Assembly (NCBI RefSeq): GCF_900116205.1
Contig: NZ_FOZS01000001.1
Coordinates: 620,001-684,000 of the forward strand
Length of the DNA: 64,000 nt
Direction of reading: 5' to 3'
DNA from: Halostagnicola kamekurae
GTDB taxonomy: Archaea; Halobacteriota; Halobacteria; Halobacteriales; Natrialbaceae
Part shown: in pieces, positions 1-9,413 of the stretch
Position numbering within the stretch: position 1 is the stretch's first letter
How the letters are laid out: each line of letters begins with the position of its first letter
Translations under genes and position numbers: made by a program
The notes under the pieces: generated by a model
Told to the model about the DNA's origin: nothing
Databases searched by the model: none
The model's input: only the letters and a program-made list of their open reading frames with translations

Positions 1-158
1 AGATGGAGATTAGATGACAAACTATATACTTATTGTACTCAGTTCGCAACTGTAGCCTCGAGACTATTCGACTCCTCCCGAGAGTCGACCCGCCGAAGCC
101 GCTCTTTGGGGGGTCCTCGAGCGGGCGTTGTTTTCCGTCTGTGCCGCTCGAGTCGGCG

Positions 159-272
159 TTACCGCTCGATCTCGAGGGGGGAGTCGGTCGCGATCCAGCA
201 GTCGGGGTCGTCTCGGTCGCGCAGTTCGAGCAGTCCGTCGTCACAGACCACGAGTTCGTATCGGTCGTCCAT
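159..272 (-). CDS. small acidic hypothetical protein (37 aa)
   Basis: The reverse strand reads a 37-residue ORF from ATG at 272 to TAA at 159. It starts MDDRYELVVCDDGLLELRD and ends DSPLEIER. The composition (many D/E, few K) fits a haloarchaeal protein. It resembles the short Halobacteria-only proteins with an RDDPDxWI core, but I cannot name the family with certainty. No clear TATA box precedes it. It is divergent from the SRAP gene, about 210 nt away. No function can be inferred. Confidence 0.55.
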   Translation of the reverse strand: MDDRYELVVCDDGLLELRDRDDPDCWIATDSPLEIER

Positions 273-484
273 TGGAATCGTCCGCCGATCCACCGGGATC
301 GAGTATGGTAACGGGGCACCTACCCACGGCTATCGGGACGGTAAGGACCGTGTACCATCGTGGTGCGGGATGAAACTCGAGTGGCGATCGACCGACGGGA
401 GTCGGTGCGAGCGAGCACAGCGGGAGGTTCGACAGTACCCCAATCGATGAAAGGGACTTATCGATGCGTCCCGTAGGAACCGGT

Positions 485-1186
485 ATGTGTGGTCGCTACA
501 CGCTCTTCGTCGATCAGGACGATCTCGAGGATCGGTTCGACGCCCGGTTCGCCGAGCCGTTCGCGCCGCGGTACAACATGGCACCGGGCCAGCGCCTCCC
601 TGTCATCACGAACGAGGAACCGGAGACGATCCGGTCCCTCGAGTGGGGATTGATTCCGTCCTGGGCCGACGACGATAAAGACGGGCTAATCAACGCTCGT
701 GCGGAGACCGTCGACGAGAAACCGAGTTTTCGCGAGGCTTACGAGCAACGCCGTGCGCTGGTGCTCGCCGACGGGTTCTACGAGTGGACCGAGACCGAAG
801 ACGGCGGGAAACAGCCGTATCGAGTCGCGTTCGAAGACGATCGACCGTTCGCGATGGCGGGGCTCTGGGAGCGCTGGGAGCCGGAGACGACCCAGACCGG
901 GCTCGAGTCGTTCGGGGGCGGCGCTGGGAACACCGAGGCCGACGAGGAGGCGGGGCCGCTCGAGACCTTTACGGTCGTCACGACGGAACCGAACGACCTC
1001 GTCGGCGAGTTACACCACCGAATGGCGGCGATTCTCGAGCCGACGGTCGAGCGCGACTGGCTGACGGGTGCGGCGTCGACGGCGGCGCTCGAGCCCCACT
1101 CGGCGGACGAGATGGTCGCCTATCCGGTTTCGACGGCGGTGAACAGTCCGGCGACCGACGAGGCGTCGCTCATCGAACCGGTGTGA
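485..1186 (+). CDS. SRAP-domain protein (HMCES/YedK type), abasic-site DNA-protein crosslinker
   Basis: This family covalently binds abasic sites in single-stranded DNA through the amino group of Cys2, which becomes N-terminal after Met removal. I therefore place the start at 485 (MCGRYTLF), although the frame opens upstream at 464. The catalytic set is visible: Cys2, Asn31 in RYNMAPGQ, Glu100 in ADGFYEW and a His in LHHRM (about 177-178). Length is 233 residues, normal for the family. An insertion rich in E, G and A (about 130-160) sits before the last conserved block. The role is shielding of abasic DNA during replication, by family knowledge. It stands alone upstream of the thermosome gene. 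Confidence 0.93.
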   Translation: MCGRYTLFVDQDDLEDRFDARFAEPFAPRYNMAPGQRLPVITNEEPETIRSLEWGLIPSWADDDKDGLINARAETVDEKPSFREAYEQRRALVLADGFYEWTETEDGGKQPYRVAFEDDRPFAMAGLWERWEPETTQTGLESFGGGAGNTEADEEAGPLETFTVVTTEPNDLVGELHHRMAAILEPTVERDWLTGAASTAALEPHSADEMVAYPVSTAVNSPATDEASLIEPV

Positions 1187-1355
1187 TCGCTCCGATCAAT
1201 AGAATATAAAAGTAGCACGGAACCGACGACGCTCGTTCCTGTGAAGGTACGCTATCATGTGGCATGATTCTCGAGTGAACCGGTCGCAGTGGTGCGATTT
1301 TTGGGCACGACCGCGTCCGCGACCGAGCGACCCCTGTCGACACCGAGAGTGAAGA

Positions 1356-1363
1356 TTTATATA
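1356..1363 (+). promoter_or_regulatory. TATA box of the thermosome gene
   Basis: TTTATATA lies 27 nt before the thermosome ATG, so transcription should start within a few bases of the start codon (leaderless or near-leaderless). A purine-rich GAAGA directly upstream could be the BRE. Assigned from position and sequence only. Confidence 0.75.
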
Positions 1364-1390
1364 GAAGGACAAACATAGAATCAGCTGACT

Positions 1391-3058
1391 ATGAGTCAGC
1401 GAATGCAACAGGGACAGCCGATGATCGTAATGAGCGAGGACTCCCAGCGCGTCAAAGACCAGGACGCGCAGGACTACAACATCAGCGCCGCTCGAGCGGT
1501 CGCCGAGGCCGTTCGCTCGACGCTCGGTCCGAAGGGAATGGACAAGATGCTCGTCGACTCGATGGGATCGGTCACCATCACGAACGACGGCGTCACCATC
1601 CTCAAGGAGATGGACATCGACAACCCGACGGCCGAGATGATCATCGAAGTCGCCGAAACGCAGGAGGACGAAGCCGGCGACGGCACAACGACCGCCGTCG
1701 CGATCGCGGGCGAGCTCCTCAAGAACGCAGAGGACCTGCTCGAGCAGGACATCCACCCGACGGCGATCATCAAAGGGTTCCACATGGCCGCAGAGCAGGC
1801 TCGAGCGGAGGTCGACGATATCGCCGAAGATATCGACCCCAGCGACGAGGAACTCATCCGCAAAACAGCGGAAACCTCGATGACCGGCAAGGGCGCCGAG
1901 GTCAACAAAGAGCACCTCTCGCAGCTCATCGTCGACGCCGTCTCCGGCGTCACCGTGGAAACGAACGACGGCGAGAACGTCGTCGACCTCGAGTTCCTCA
2001 ACATCGAGACCCAGACTGGCCGAGCCGTCGGCGAGTCCGACCTCCTCGAGGGCGGCATCGTCGACAAGGACCCGGTCCACGACAACATGCCGACCGACGC
2101 CGAGGACGCTGATATTCTCCTGCTCAACGAGCCGATCGAAGTCGAGGAGACCGACGTCGACACCGAAGTCTCCGTGACGGATCCGGACCAGCTCCAGAAG
2201 TTCCTCGACCGCGAAGAAGAACAGCTCAAGGAGAAGGTCCAGCAGATCGCCGACCTCGGCGCGGACGTCGTCTTCTGTCAGAAGGGTATCGACGACCTCG
2301 CACAGCACTACCTCGCCAAAGAGGGTATCCTCGCCGTTCGCCGCGCGAAAAAGAGCGACCTCGAGTTCCTCTCGGAAGTCGTCGACGCGGCCGTCGTCTC
2401 GGACCTCGCAAGCGCGAGCACCGAGGACCTCGGCTTCGGCGACGTCACCCGAGACGAGGAAGACGAGCTGTTCTACGTCGAAGGGGAGGACGCCCACGGC
2501 GTCACGCTCCTCCTTCGGGGCTCGACCGACCACGTCGTCGACGAACTCGAGCGCGGCGTCAACGACGCGCTCGACGTCGTCGCACAGACCGTCTCCGACG
2601 GCCGCGTTCTGGCCGGCGGCGGCGCGATCGAGGTCGAACTCGCCTCGCGTCTGCGCGACTACGCTGACTCGGTCTCCGGACGCGAACAGCTCGCCGTCGA
2701 GGCGTTCGCAGACTCCCTCGAGCTCGTCCCGCGCGTGCTTGCGGAGAACGCCGGCCTCGACAGCATCGACACGCTCGTCGACCTCCGTGCGGCCCACGAG
2801 GACGGCGACGTTACGGCCGGCCTGAACGTCTTCTCGGGAGACGTCGAGGACACCTTCGACGCCGGTGTCGTCGAGCCAGCCCACGCGAAAGAACAGGCCG
2901 TGACCTCCGCGAGCGAGGCCGCGAACCTCGTGCTCAAAATCGACGACATCATCTCCGCCGGCGACCTCTCGACCGACAAGGGCGACGACGAGGGTGGCGC
3001 GCCCGGCGGTGCAGGCGGCATGGGCGGCATGGGCGGTGGCATGGGCGGCATGATGTAA
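1391..3058 (+). CDS. thermosome subunit (group II chaperonin, Cpn60)
   Basis: ATP-driven cytosolic chaperonin subunit, 555 residues. The equatorial-domain nucleotide motif GDGTT is at 96-100, LGPKGMDK at 45-52 and TNDG at 64-67. The C-terminus is the typical flexible GGM-rich tail, here of mixed GG and GM repeats ending in MM. Haloarchaea usually carry two or three paralogues (cct/ths), and I cannot tell which one this is. A strong TATA box and short leader fit the high, heat-inducible expression known for these genes. The long open frame on the opposite strand is a composition shadow. Confidence 0.97.
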   Translation: MSQRMQQGQPMIVMSEDSQRVKDQDAQDYNISAARAVAEAVRSTLGPKGMDKMLVDSMGSVTITNDGVTILKEMDIDNPTAEMIIEVAETQEDEAGDGTTTAVAIAGELLKNAEDLLEQDIHPTAIIKGFHMAAEQARAEVDDIAEDIDPSDEELIRKTAETSMTGKGAEVNKEHLSQLIVDAVSGVTVETNDGENVVDLEFLNIETQTGRAVGESDLLEGGIVDKDPVHDNMPTDAEDADILLLNEPIEVEETDVDTEVSVTDPDQLQKFLDREEEQLKEKVQQIADLGADVVFCQKGIDDLAQHYLAKEGILAVRRAKKSDLEFLSEVVDAAVVSDLASASTEDLGFGDVTRDEEDELFYVEGEDAHGVTLLLRGSTDHVVDELERGVNDALDVVAQTVSDGRVLAGGGAIEVELASRLRDYADSVSGREQLAVEAFADSLELVPRVLAENAGLDSIDTLVDLRAAHEDGDVTAGLNVFSGDVEDTFDAGVVEPAHAKEQAVTSASEAANLVLKIDDIISAGDLSTDKGDDEGGAPGGAGGMGGMGGGMGGMM

Positions 3059-3122
3059 ACTCGGCTCGAAGCCACATCAACCCGCCAATCGACCGACAGC
3101 GAACGACCGACCGTTTCGACGA

Positions 3123-3128
3123 TTTTTT
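3123..3128 (+). terminator. T6 tract after the thermosome gene
   Basis: A run of six T occurs 65 nt after the thermosome stop, in otherwise GC-rich DNA. Oligo-T tracts are the usual archaeal intrinsic termination signal. No strong hairpin is needed or seen. Confidence 0.45.
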
Positions 3129-3197
3129 CGAGCGAGCGAATACGGTGACGACCGACCGGTGTGTCGGTTCTTTACTGCTGGACCCCGAACAGAGCGT

Positions 3198-3338
3198 ATG
3201 GCCTATCGAACCACGATCGGCTGGTCGCTCGTTTCCTCGGGACTCGTCACGCTCGTGTTGTTCGTCCTCCCCGGCGATTCACTGTGGTGGGGGATCGGAC
3301 TGCTCGTACTCGGCATACTCGTGTTGTATGTCAGGTGA
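3198..3338 (+). CDS. small two-helix membrane protein (46 aa)
   Basis: An ATG at 3198 opens 46 codons. The product has a hydrophobic stretch at about 10-24 (SLVSSGLVTLVLFVLPG) and a second at about 31-45, joined by a GDSLWW turn, so it should be a two-TM integral membrane protein with a short polar N-terminus. It sits alone between the thermosome gene and the convergent lrp gene. No family is recognised. The hydrophobic pattern and start position support a real gene, but it is short. Confidence 0.6.
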   Translation: MAYRTTIGWSLVSSGLVTLVLFVLPGDSLWWGIGLLVLGILVLYVR

Positions 3339-3474
3339 ACATGACACCTCGAGAGCGGGCCCGAACCCGGACTCGAGAGATCGAGAGACGACGCTCCGGG
3401 CCACACAGGGAAGATGATCGAGAATCGGCCGTGGATGCCTCGAGTCGCGGGAAAATCGCCACGTCGCAGCTAGA

Positions 3475-3939
3475 CTACTCGTCTTCGCGGACCTCGAGTT
3501 CGAACTGTTCGTTCTCCGAGACTGAGTTGAGAACGACGCTCGTGTTCGAGGCTTTGATGTCCGGATCGGTCAGCAGGGCTTTGATCTGCTCGTTCATTCC
3601 GTCGGTGTCGACGAACTTGCCGATGGCGATCACGTCGTAGTCGCCGGTGACCTCGTAGACGCTGGTCATCTGCTTGTGGTCGCGGAGGGTTTCGGTGATG
3701 TCGGGGAGCGCGTTCCCTTCGACTTTGAGCTGGATGACCGCGGTTACGTCGTAGCCGACCGCATCGTAGTCGACGCGGGGGGTATAGCCGTCGATTACGT
3801 CCTGTTCTTCCAGATCCGAGAGGTGATTCGAGACGGTCGTCACGGAGACGTCGAGCTCCTCGGCGAGACTTCGAAGACTCGCCCGGCCGTCGCCGAGCAA
3901 CGCATTCACCAACTTTGCATCGAGATTTTCGTACGTCAT
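3475..3939 (-). CDS. lrp: Lrp/AsnC family transcriptional regulator beside glnA
   Basis: DNA-binding regulator with an N-terminal winged HTH (about 1-55, containing [19 protein letters not shown]) and a C-terminal RAM/ligand-binding domain (about 65-150, with [13 protein letters not shown]). I start it at MTYENLD (3939). Upstream in-frame Met codons exist, but the family begins at this sequence. Length is 154 residues, as expected. It is divergent from glnA and shares a 126-nt intergenic region with it, an arrangement common in haloarchaea, so glnA and lrp itself are likely targets. That regulatory link is inference. Confidence 0.92.
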   Translation of the reverse strand: MTYENLDAKLVNALLGDGRASLRSLAEELDVSVTTVSNHLSDLEEQDVIDGYTPRVDYDAVGYDVTAVIQLKVEGNALPDITETLRDHKQMTSVYEVTGDYDVIAIGKFVDTDGMNEQIKALLTDPDIKASNTSVVLNSVSENEQFELEVREDE

Positions 3940-4065
3940 CACATCGACCCACGCACCCATCACATTAGAACTTTACGAATATCCAGTTTCCTCGCAGGAG
4001 GAGAAGATTTGCTCGATACAGTAGGGTTTTAGTAGTAGGGATCCTCGGATAGCACGACGAGAAAG
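3940..4065. promoter_or_regulatory. divergent lrp-glnA control region
   Basis: This 126-nt region is richer in A/T than its flanks and must hold both promoters. TTTTAGTA at 4027-4034 is a weak TATA candidate for glnA. On the opposite strand GATATTCGTAAAG (around 3970-3982) is the candidate for lrp. No clean palindromic Lrp operator is obvious by eye. Confidence 0.5.
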
Positions 4066-5421
4066 ATGACAAGCGGAAACATCACATCTACGGAACAGGA
4101 GGTATTAGACGAGATCGAAGAGAAGGACGTCGACTTCCTTCGACTCCAGTTCACCGACATCCTCGGAACGGTCAAGAACGTCTCCGTTCCGGCCCGACAG
4201 GCCGAGAAAGCGTTCACCGACGGTATTTACTTCGACGGTTCTTCGATCGAAGGCTTCGTTCGAATTCAGGAATCTGACATGCGTCTCGTTCCGGATCCGG
4301 ACACCTTCGCCGTCCTGCCGTGGAGAAACAGCGAAGAGAGCGCGTCCGCGCGGATGATCTGTGACGTGTACAACACGTCGACGGGCGAGCCGTTCGAGGG
4401 CGACCCGCGCTACGTTCTCAAACAGGCCCTAGAGCGCGCATCGGACCTCGGCTATACGGTCAACGCCGCGCCGGAACCGGAGTTCTTCCTGTTCGAAGAG
4501 GACGAAGAAGGTCGCGCGACGACGGACACCAACGACGCCGGCGGCTACTTCGACCTCGCACCGAAAGACCTCGCCAGCGACGTGCGCCGCGACATCATCT
4601 ACGGCCTCGAGGACATGGGCTTCGAGATCGAAGCCAGTCACCACGAAGTCGCAGAGGGTCAACACGAGATCAACTTCGAGTACGAAGACGCCCTCTCGAC
4701 AGCCGATAACGTCGCCACGTTCCGCACCGTCGTTCGCGCGATCGCGGCCGAACACGACCTGCACGCGACCTTCATGCCCAAGCCGATTCCGAAGATCAAC
4801 GGCTCGGGCATGCACACGCACCTCTCGCTTTTCACCGAGGATGGCGAGAACGCGTTCCACGACGGCGACGACGAGTTCGACCTCTCGGAGGAAGCCCACG
4901 CTTTCACCGCCGGGATCTTAGAGCACGCGCCGGCGATCACGGCCATCTCGAACCCCACGGTCAACAGCTACAAGCGTCTGGTCCCGGGCTACGAAGCGCC
5001 AGTTTACATCGCGTGGTCCGACCGCAACCGCTCGGCGCTGATCCGCAAGCCGGCCGCGCGCATCCCGGCGGCCTCGCGTATCGAAGCCCGCTTCCCCGAT
5101 CCGTCGTGTAACCCGTACCTCGCGCTCGCCGCGCTCATCCACGCCGGCCTCGAGGGCATCGAGAAGGGCCTCGAGTGTCCGGACCCGGTTCGCGAGAACA
5201 TCTACGACTTCGACGAAGACAAACGCGAAGAGTACGGCATCGAGACGCTCCCGACGAACCTCGGCGAAGCGGTCGACGCGCTCGAGGAAGACGAGATCAT
5301 TTACAACGCGCTCGGCGACCACATCGCACAGAAGTTCGTCGAGGCCAAGAGTCAGGAGTTCCAGGAGTACCTGGTCGACGTCTCCCAGTGGGAACTCGAC
5401 CGGTACCTCGAGACGTTCTAA
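4066..5421 (+). CDS. glnA: glutamine synthetase, type I
   Basis: Catalyses glutamate + NH3 + ATP to glutamine. The 451-residue product carries the N-terminal beta-grasp domain with the GSI signature FDGSSIEGF (about 54-62) and the catalytic domain with the metal-binding PEPEFFLF (about 140-147), [10 protein letters not shown] (about 245-254) and NRSALIRKP (about 322-330) motifs. The length matches GSI-alpha enzymes, which lack the 25-residue insertion and adenylylation loop of GSI-beta. It is monocistronic and divergent from lrp. Confidence 0.97.
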   Translation: MTSGNITSTEQEVLDEIEEKDVDFLRLQFTDILGTVKNVSVPARQAEKAFTDGIYFDGSSIEGFVRIQESDMRLVPDPDTFAVLPWRNSEESASARMICDVYNTSTGEPFEGDPRYVLKQALERASDLGYTVNAAPEPEFFLFEEDEEGRATTDTNDAGGYFDLAPKDLASDVRRDIIYGLEDMGFEIEASHHEVAEGQHEINFEYEDALSTADNVATFRTVVRAIAAEHDLHATFMPKPIPKINGSGMHTHLSLFTEDGENAFHDGDDEFDLSEEAHAFTAGILEHAPAITAISNPTVNSYKRLVPGYEAPVYIAWSDRNRSALIRKPAARIPAASRIEARFPDPSCNPYLALAALIHAGLEGIEKGLECPDPVRENIYDFDEDKREEYGIETLPTNLGEAVDALEEDEIIYNALGDHIAQKFVEAKSQEFQEYLVDVSQWELDRYLETF

Positions 5422-5591
5422 GCCGACGCCGTCGTTTCTGCGCGCCCGCTATTTTCCGCTCTCTTTCTACCGACTCGAGTCACCGCGATTCGAAACGCCG
5501 ACCGTCGAGACAGTACTCGAGGTCGTCCCTCGGAGAAACCTGCGATGCTATTCCCGAAACGCTAACGCGGAGCGAGGAACGCCGACGCGAG

Positions 5592-6863
5592 TTAGGATCG
5601 CCACTCGCCGATGCGATCGCGCAGCCGACCCGGAATCCCGAGCGCCGAGACCCCGGCACCGAAAAGCACCATCAGGACGTAGACGCCGAGCGTCGACGTC
5701 CAGACGGTAAACATCGCGAGGATGGCCCAGATCCCATCGAGGAAGTAAAACGCCGCGATCGCCATCGCCGTTCCGTAGAGCAAGACGACGTACGGTCCCC
5801 AGCCCACGAAGTGGCCGCTCCGGATCCGGCCTCTGACGTATCGTTTGAGTTCCTCCTCGAGCGAATCGCGCTCGACCGTTCGTCGGTCGACGTCGGCTTC
5901 GAAGGACTCGAGGCGATCGCGAAGCCGTTCGATCTCTTCTCTGAGCGCCGCCGGATCGTCGGCTCTGTCCCGCGTCTGGGCGCTCGTGCGGTCGTCCGAT
6001 CGGTCTCCGTCGGCACCCGTAGCGTCGTCGGTCATCGCTTCTGTCGAAACCTGTCGCACGCCGGGACTTTGTAGCTGCCGATCCGTATCACGACCCGCGA
6101 GCACGGCGTTGACGACAGCGCCGAAGACGACGACGATCGAGCCGACGTACAGCCAGACGAGAACTAACAAGACCGCGCCGAGCGCGCCGTAGATAGCGTA
6201 CTCGTCCACGAAGTCCGCGTAGACCGAAAAGATCCGACTCAGCAGAAACCAGCCGACCGAGGCGACGACAGTTCCGGGGATCGCTTCGCGGAGATCGACG
6301 TCGACTCCCGGGAAGACGACGAACATCGGCAAGAACGCGGCGAACAGGCCCGCCAGAACCAGCACGGGACCGATCAACGCGCCACCGACGATCGGGACAA
6401 ACGCGAGGACGATCTCGGCGACCGTGATGCCGATAAGTCCCCCCATAACGGCGGCGCTGACGATTAACACGTCCCAGAACGTATCGACGAGCGACTTCGA
6501 GGACGCGGTACCGTACACCTCTGAGAACGCTCGATCGAGGCCGCGAAAGACCCGACTCGAGCCCCAGAGGAGTCCGAGCGCGCCGACGACGGTCGCGCTC
6601 TGTCGTCCGGTCTCGTCGGTGATCGTCTCCGCGAGGAGCCGCTGTGCGGGTGGCGTGAGCACGTCGTCCGCGGCCGTCGTTACGTATCCCGCGAGCTGTT
6701 GGCCGCCGATCGTCGCCGCCACCCCGAGCGCGAGCAACATCAGCGGGACGAGCGAAACGAACGCGTAGTAGGCAACGCCGGCAGCTAACAGCGTTAACTG
6801 CTCGGTCCGGGCGAGGAAGACGGCGCGCCGTCCCACCTCGAGGAGCCGTCTGTGGTCGATCAC
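5592..6863 (-). CDS. YihY/BrkB family integral membrane protein
   Basis: The predicted start is GTG at 6863 (MIDHRRLLEVGRRAV). The first about 260 residues hold the YihY/virulence-factor-BrkB core of roughly six membrane spans with the family signature AAGVAYYAFVSLVP near residue 27. A hydrophilic, charged stretch follows (about 265-340, with a likely short coiled coil rich in E, R and L) and then two further hydrophobic segments near the C-terminus, giving 423 residues. Bacterial members were once misnamed RNase BN and the true function is unknown. It is convergent with glnA. Confidence 0.9.
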   Translation of the reverse strand: MIDHRRLLEVGRRAVFLARTEQLTLLAAGVAYYAFVSLVPLMLLALGVAATIGGQQLAGYVTTAADDVLTPPAQRLLAETITDETGRQSATVVGALGLLWGSSRVFRGLDRAFSEVYGTASSKSLVDTFWDVLIVSAAVMGGLIGITVAEIVLAFVPIVGGALIGPVLVLAGLFAAFLPMFVVFPGVDVDLREAIPGTVVASVGWFLLSRIFSVYADFVDEYAIYGALGAVLLVLVWLYVGSIVVVFGAVVNAVLAGRDTDRQLQSPGVRQVSTEAMTDDATGADGDRSDDRTSAQTRDRADDPAALREEIERLRDRLESFEADVDRRTVERDSLEEELKRYVRGRIRSGHFVGWGPYVVLLYGTAMAIAAFYFLDGIWAILAMFTVWTSTLGVYVLMVLFGAGVSALGIPGRLRDRIGEWRS

Positions 6864-6964
6864 GCTCTCCTAGTCGCGACCGAGCGGCAAATATCGGAAC
6901 CCCCCGATTCGGTAGACGATCAGGAAGACACACCGTTTTGTGGGTGGCACTCGAGTCGGTCCCC

Positions 6965-7165
6965 ATGAACGACGTTCGGTGTCCGGACTGTGCCGTAACG
7001 ATGGAGGAGACGACGGTTCGATCCAAGGACGGCTTTTCGCTCACCATGAACACAGGCAAGCGAAGCGGCCTGCTGGGGAAACTCGGCGTCGGATCGACGA
7101 CCGGCGTCGACGCCGTCTGCTGTCCGGAGTGTGGACTCGTTCGATTCTACGCCGATCTCGAGTGA
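6965..7165 (+). CDS. small zinc-ribbon protein (66 aa)
   Basis: The product begins MNDVRCPDC and ends with CCPECGLVRFYADLE. Two CxxC knuckles (residues 6-9 and 53-56) form a single zinc ribbon, separated by a basic Gly-rich loop. I chose ATG 6965 because it directly precedes the first knuckle. Such proteins are common in haloarchaea and are usually of unknown function. It is divergent from the BrkB gene and convergent with trm1. Confidence 0.8.
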   Translation: MNDVRCPDCAVTMEETTVRSKDGFSLTMNTGKRSGLLGKLGVGSTTGVDAVCCPECGLVRFYADLE

Positions 7166-7218
7166 GCGAACGGATCGGCCGGAAATCGTCCCGGTCGGCG
7201 TGAGCCACTCTGGACCGA

Positions 7219-8337
7219 CTACTCGCGGAGGTCTGCGGCGGTCGCGTCGAAAATCTCCTCGACGGTCGCGTCGGATTTGAACGTCGTCCCGCCGTAGTGG
7301 GTTCTGGAGGTTCGATGGCCCGCTTCCTTGAGGGCGTCGAGAAAGTCGTCCATCGCGTTCGCGGGAAGCCCCCAGTTCTTACAGAGTTTGTGCTGGTCGT
7401 AGTACGTCGGCACCTCGAGTTCGGCCACGAGCGTCTCGAGTAGCTCTCGGGCCGTCTCCGCGGTCTCGAACTCGCCGGTGAGGTGGCCGCGAACCGACTC
7501 GAGGAACTCCTCGTCCTGAATCGCGCCGAGCCAGACCGGGCCGGCGACGAGGATCCGCTCGCCGCCGCAGTTCGGACAGCGCTCGAGCGGGTCCGCGATA
7601 AGACCTGCTGCCGACTCGCGGTGGAGACAGTCCTCGCAGTGAGAGATGTAACCGAGGTGCTCTATGGCCCCGTCGGCCGCGGACGCTTTGCGGTCGAGCT
7701 CGAGGTACGTTCGAACGTAGTGGCTCGTCGCGTGGGTCAGGATCGGCGTGACGCCGACGTCGAAACGAGCGGCGCTTCGGGCGAGCGCCGAGAGGAGGGT
7801 TCGAACGCCCATCTCGGTGTGATAGTCGGTGTTTCGCGGCACCGAGCCGTACGACCGGATCCCGCTGTTGAGGTGGGCACCACAAAGCGGTGCTGTGTCG
7901 GTCGCGGTGACACAGACGAGGTTGTGACAGTTCGCAAAGGCCGCGTCGGCGAACGGCATCGGCGTCCCGAACGGATCGAGGTCGATCACGTCGAACATCG
8001 ACTCGTGCATCAGGGCGTTCGCGTTCGCCCGCTCGACGGTCGCCTCGCAGTCGTTTCGTTCGAGGTTCTCCCGGGCGAGCGAGACGGCCTCGGAATCGAC
8101 GTCACAGCAGGTGACGTCCCAGCCGTCCGTCGCCGCGCGAACGCCGCGAACCCCGCTTGCAGTCATCGCGTCCAGGTACGTCTCCGCCCGAGGCTCCCGC
8201 TCTCGAAACGCCCGCAGGGCGGCGATCGTCAGGTCGCGGTTCAACTCCTGGCGCGGGTTGTAAAAGACCGACTCCTCGAACCCGTCCGTCTGTTCGCCGG
8301 GAACCTCGAGTTCCGCGGTCCCCTCCGTAACGCGCAT
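7219..8337 (-). CDS. trm1: tRNA (guanine-26-N2)-dimethyltransferase Trm1
   Basis: SAM-dependent dimethylation of G26 in tRNA. From MRVTEGTAELEVPG (8337) the protein is 372 residues. Visible motifs are the Trm1 N-terminal FYNPRQELNRDLT, the SAM loop DAMTASGVRGVR, the catalytic DLDPFGTP and the zinc knuckles CEDC and CPNCGG in the C-terminal domain. The upstream in-frame Met at 8388 would add an unconserved extension, so the shorter start is preferred. Confidence 0.95.
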   Translation of the reverse strand: MRVTEGTAELEVPGEQTDGFEESVFYNPRQELNRDLTIAALRAFREREPRAETYLDAMTASGVRGVRAATDGWDVTCCDVDSEAVSLARENLERNDCEATVERANANALMHESMFDVIDLDPFGTPMPFADAAFANCHNLVCVTATDTAPLCGAHLNSGIRSYGSVPRNTDYHTEMGVRTLLSALARSAARFDVGVTPILTHATSHYVRTYLELDRKASAADGAIEHLGYISHCEDCLHRESAAGLIADPLERCPNCGGERILVAGPVWLGAIQDEEFLESVRGHLTGEFETAETARELLETLVAELEVPTYYDQHKLCKNWGLPANAMDDFLDALKEAGHRTSRTHYGGTTFKSDATVEEIFDATAADLRE

Positions 8338-8425
8338 ACGTCCACTCCGTCGAGCGGGGCGAAAAACGCCGTGGTCTGACTCGAGCAAGTACCGCGTTTC
8401 GTCGGCGGGAACCGGCGACGGGACG

Positions 8426-8872
8426 TTATTTCGAAAAGACGCTGTCTGCCGTCGCCGCGCCGACGACGCTGAAAAGCGAACCGATACTCACGGCTTTGAA
8501 CGTGATCAGCAACGTCTGGACACTCGTTTGGCCGGACTCGAGGAACGTGTCGGGAGCGTCGAACAGGAGCGCAAGCATCGCCACCGATCCGAACGAGACA
8601 CACATCAGCGAGATGAATCGGATCGGGATCCCGGCCAGTTCCTGTTCGATCTCCGGATCTCGAGTGGAGTCGGCTTTGTACAGCGTCGCGTAGCCGATGG
8701 CGAACACGATCGCCGTCGTAGCCAGTCCCTGAGCGAGGCTCATGTTGCTCGCGAGGTCCCACACCTCCTCGGTCACGACGAACGGCCCCGCTAGCAAAAA
8801 CCCGCCGACGATCTGTTGAGCGGAGTCGGCGAGTCGAAATTGGGGTGGCCGGTGCGGTCGCCGTATTCTCAT
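8426..8872 (-). CDS. DUF2391 (TIGR02587-type) integral membrane protein
   Basis: 148 residues with four likely membrane spans (about 19-36, 47-63, 84-101 and 119-140). The N-terminus RRPHRPPQFRLADSAQQIVGGFLLAGPF fits the TIGR02587 putative membrane protein family, of unknown function. The start at ATG 8872 keeps the conserved RLADSAQQ block. It lies upstream of trm1 on the same strand with an 88-nt gap, so co-transcription is possible. Confidence 0.75.
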   Translation of the reverse strand: MRIRRPHRPPQFRLADSAQQIVGGFLLAGPFVVTEEVWDLASNMSLAQGLATTAIVFAIGYATLYKADSTRDPEIEQELAGIPIRFISLMCVSFGSVAMLALLFDAPDTFLESGQTSVQTLLITFKAVSIGSLFSVVGAATADSVFSK

Positions 8873-9017
8873 ACCGACGCTACAGTGTGAGGCGTCAAAT
8901 ATCGACCGACTGGGTCGTCAGGACGGCATCGTCGGTCGTCGGTTGACACACCGACGACCCAACGAACACTGCTGCGACAACCAAACGGATTTTACAGTTC
9001 GGAATAGAGGTTCGGTC

Positions 9018-9374
9018 GTGTCCGATTCGAACTCCGTCGAAGCGTGGGAGGCCCGACTCGAGGAAGCCGGGCGGCTCACGCCGGACATCGTCGAGCAGAT
9101 CACCAGACTGCACGACGACCGCGGGGTCCAGGCCATCGAGGCAGTCGGCGAGGGTCGGGTGAAAGCCTACCAGGATTTCACCATCGTCGTCGGCTACGAC
9201 GACGAGTACATCGTCGAGGAGCGTGGCTGTACGTGCAAAGACAGCGAGTACAACCTCGACGACGACGACCCGACCGATCTGTGCTGGCACGCGCTGGCGG
9301 TCGCCATCGCCAGACGCGTCGGCCACGTCGAGTATCACGATATGTGGTACTCGGACGTGCGGGAACTGCTTTGA
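9018..9374 (+). CDS. SWIM zinc-finger protein next to the orc1/cdc6 gene
   Basis: A GTG at 9018 gives 118 residues (VSDSNSVEAWEARLEEAGRL). The core CTCKDSEYN...LCWHALAVAIARR matches the SWIM pattern CxC-xn-CxH, a zinc-binding module for DNA or protein contacts. It precedes and is convergent with the orc1/cdc6 gene. An upstream ATG in the same frame (8943) lies in an unconserved Cys/His-rich stretch and is less likely. The specific role is unknown. Confidence 0.8.
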   Translation: MSDSNSVEAWEARLEEAGRLTPDIVEQITRLHDDRGVQAIEAVGEGRVKAYQDFTIVVGYDDEYIVEERGCTCKDSEYNLDDDDPTDLCWHALAVAIARRVGHVEYHDMWYSDVRELL

Positions 9375-9413
9375 GGGGACGACTCGGAGCTGGCAGCGTC
9401 CAGCCGATGGAGC

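Noticed and set aside
1-158. promoter-like AACTATATACTTATT near the left edge
   Set aside because: It could serve a minus-strand gene that begins outside the window, but no start codon is visible inside, so I did not list it as a feature.
370-450. 26-residue ORF starting MKLEWRSTDGS upstream of the SRAP gene
   Set aside because: No TATA box at the right distance, no family, and basic composition unlike neighbouring proteins.
1196-2884. 562-codon open frame on the minus strand opposite the thermosome gene
   Set aside because: Its codons are the reverse reading of the strongly biased thermosome sequence (V/D/E/L-rich, no domain), with no promoter; it is a GC-rich antisense shadow.
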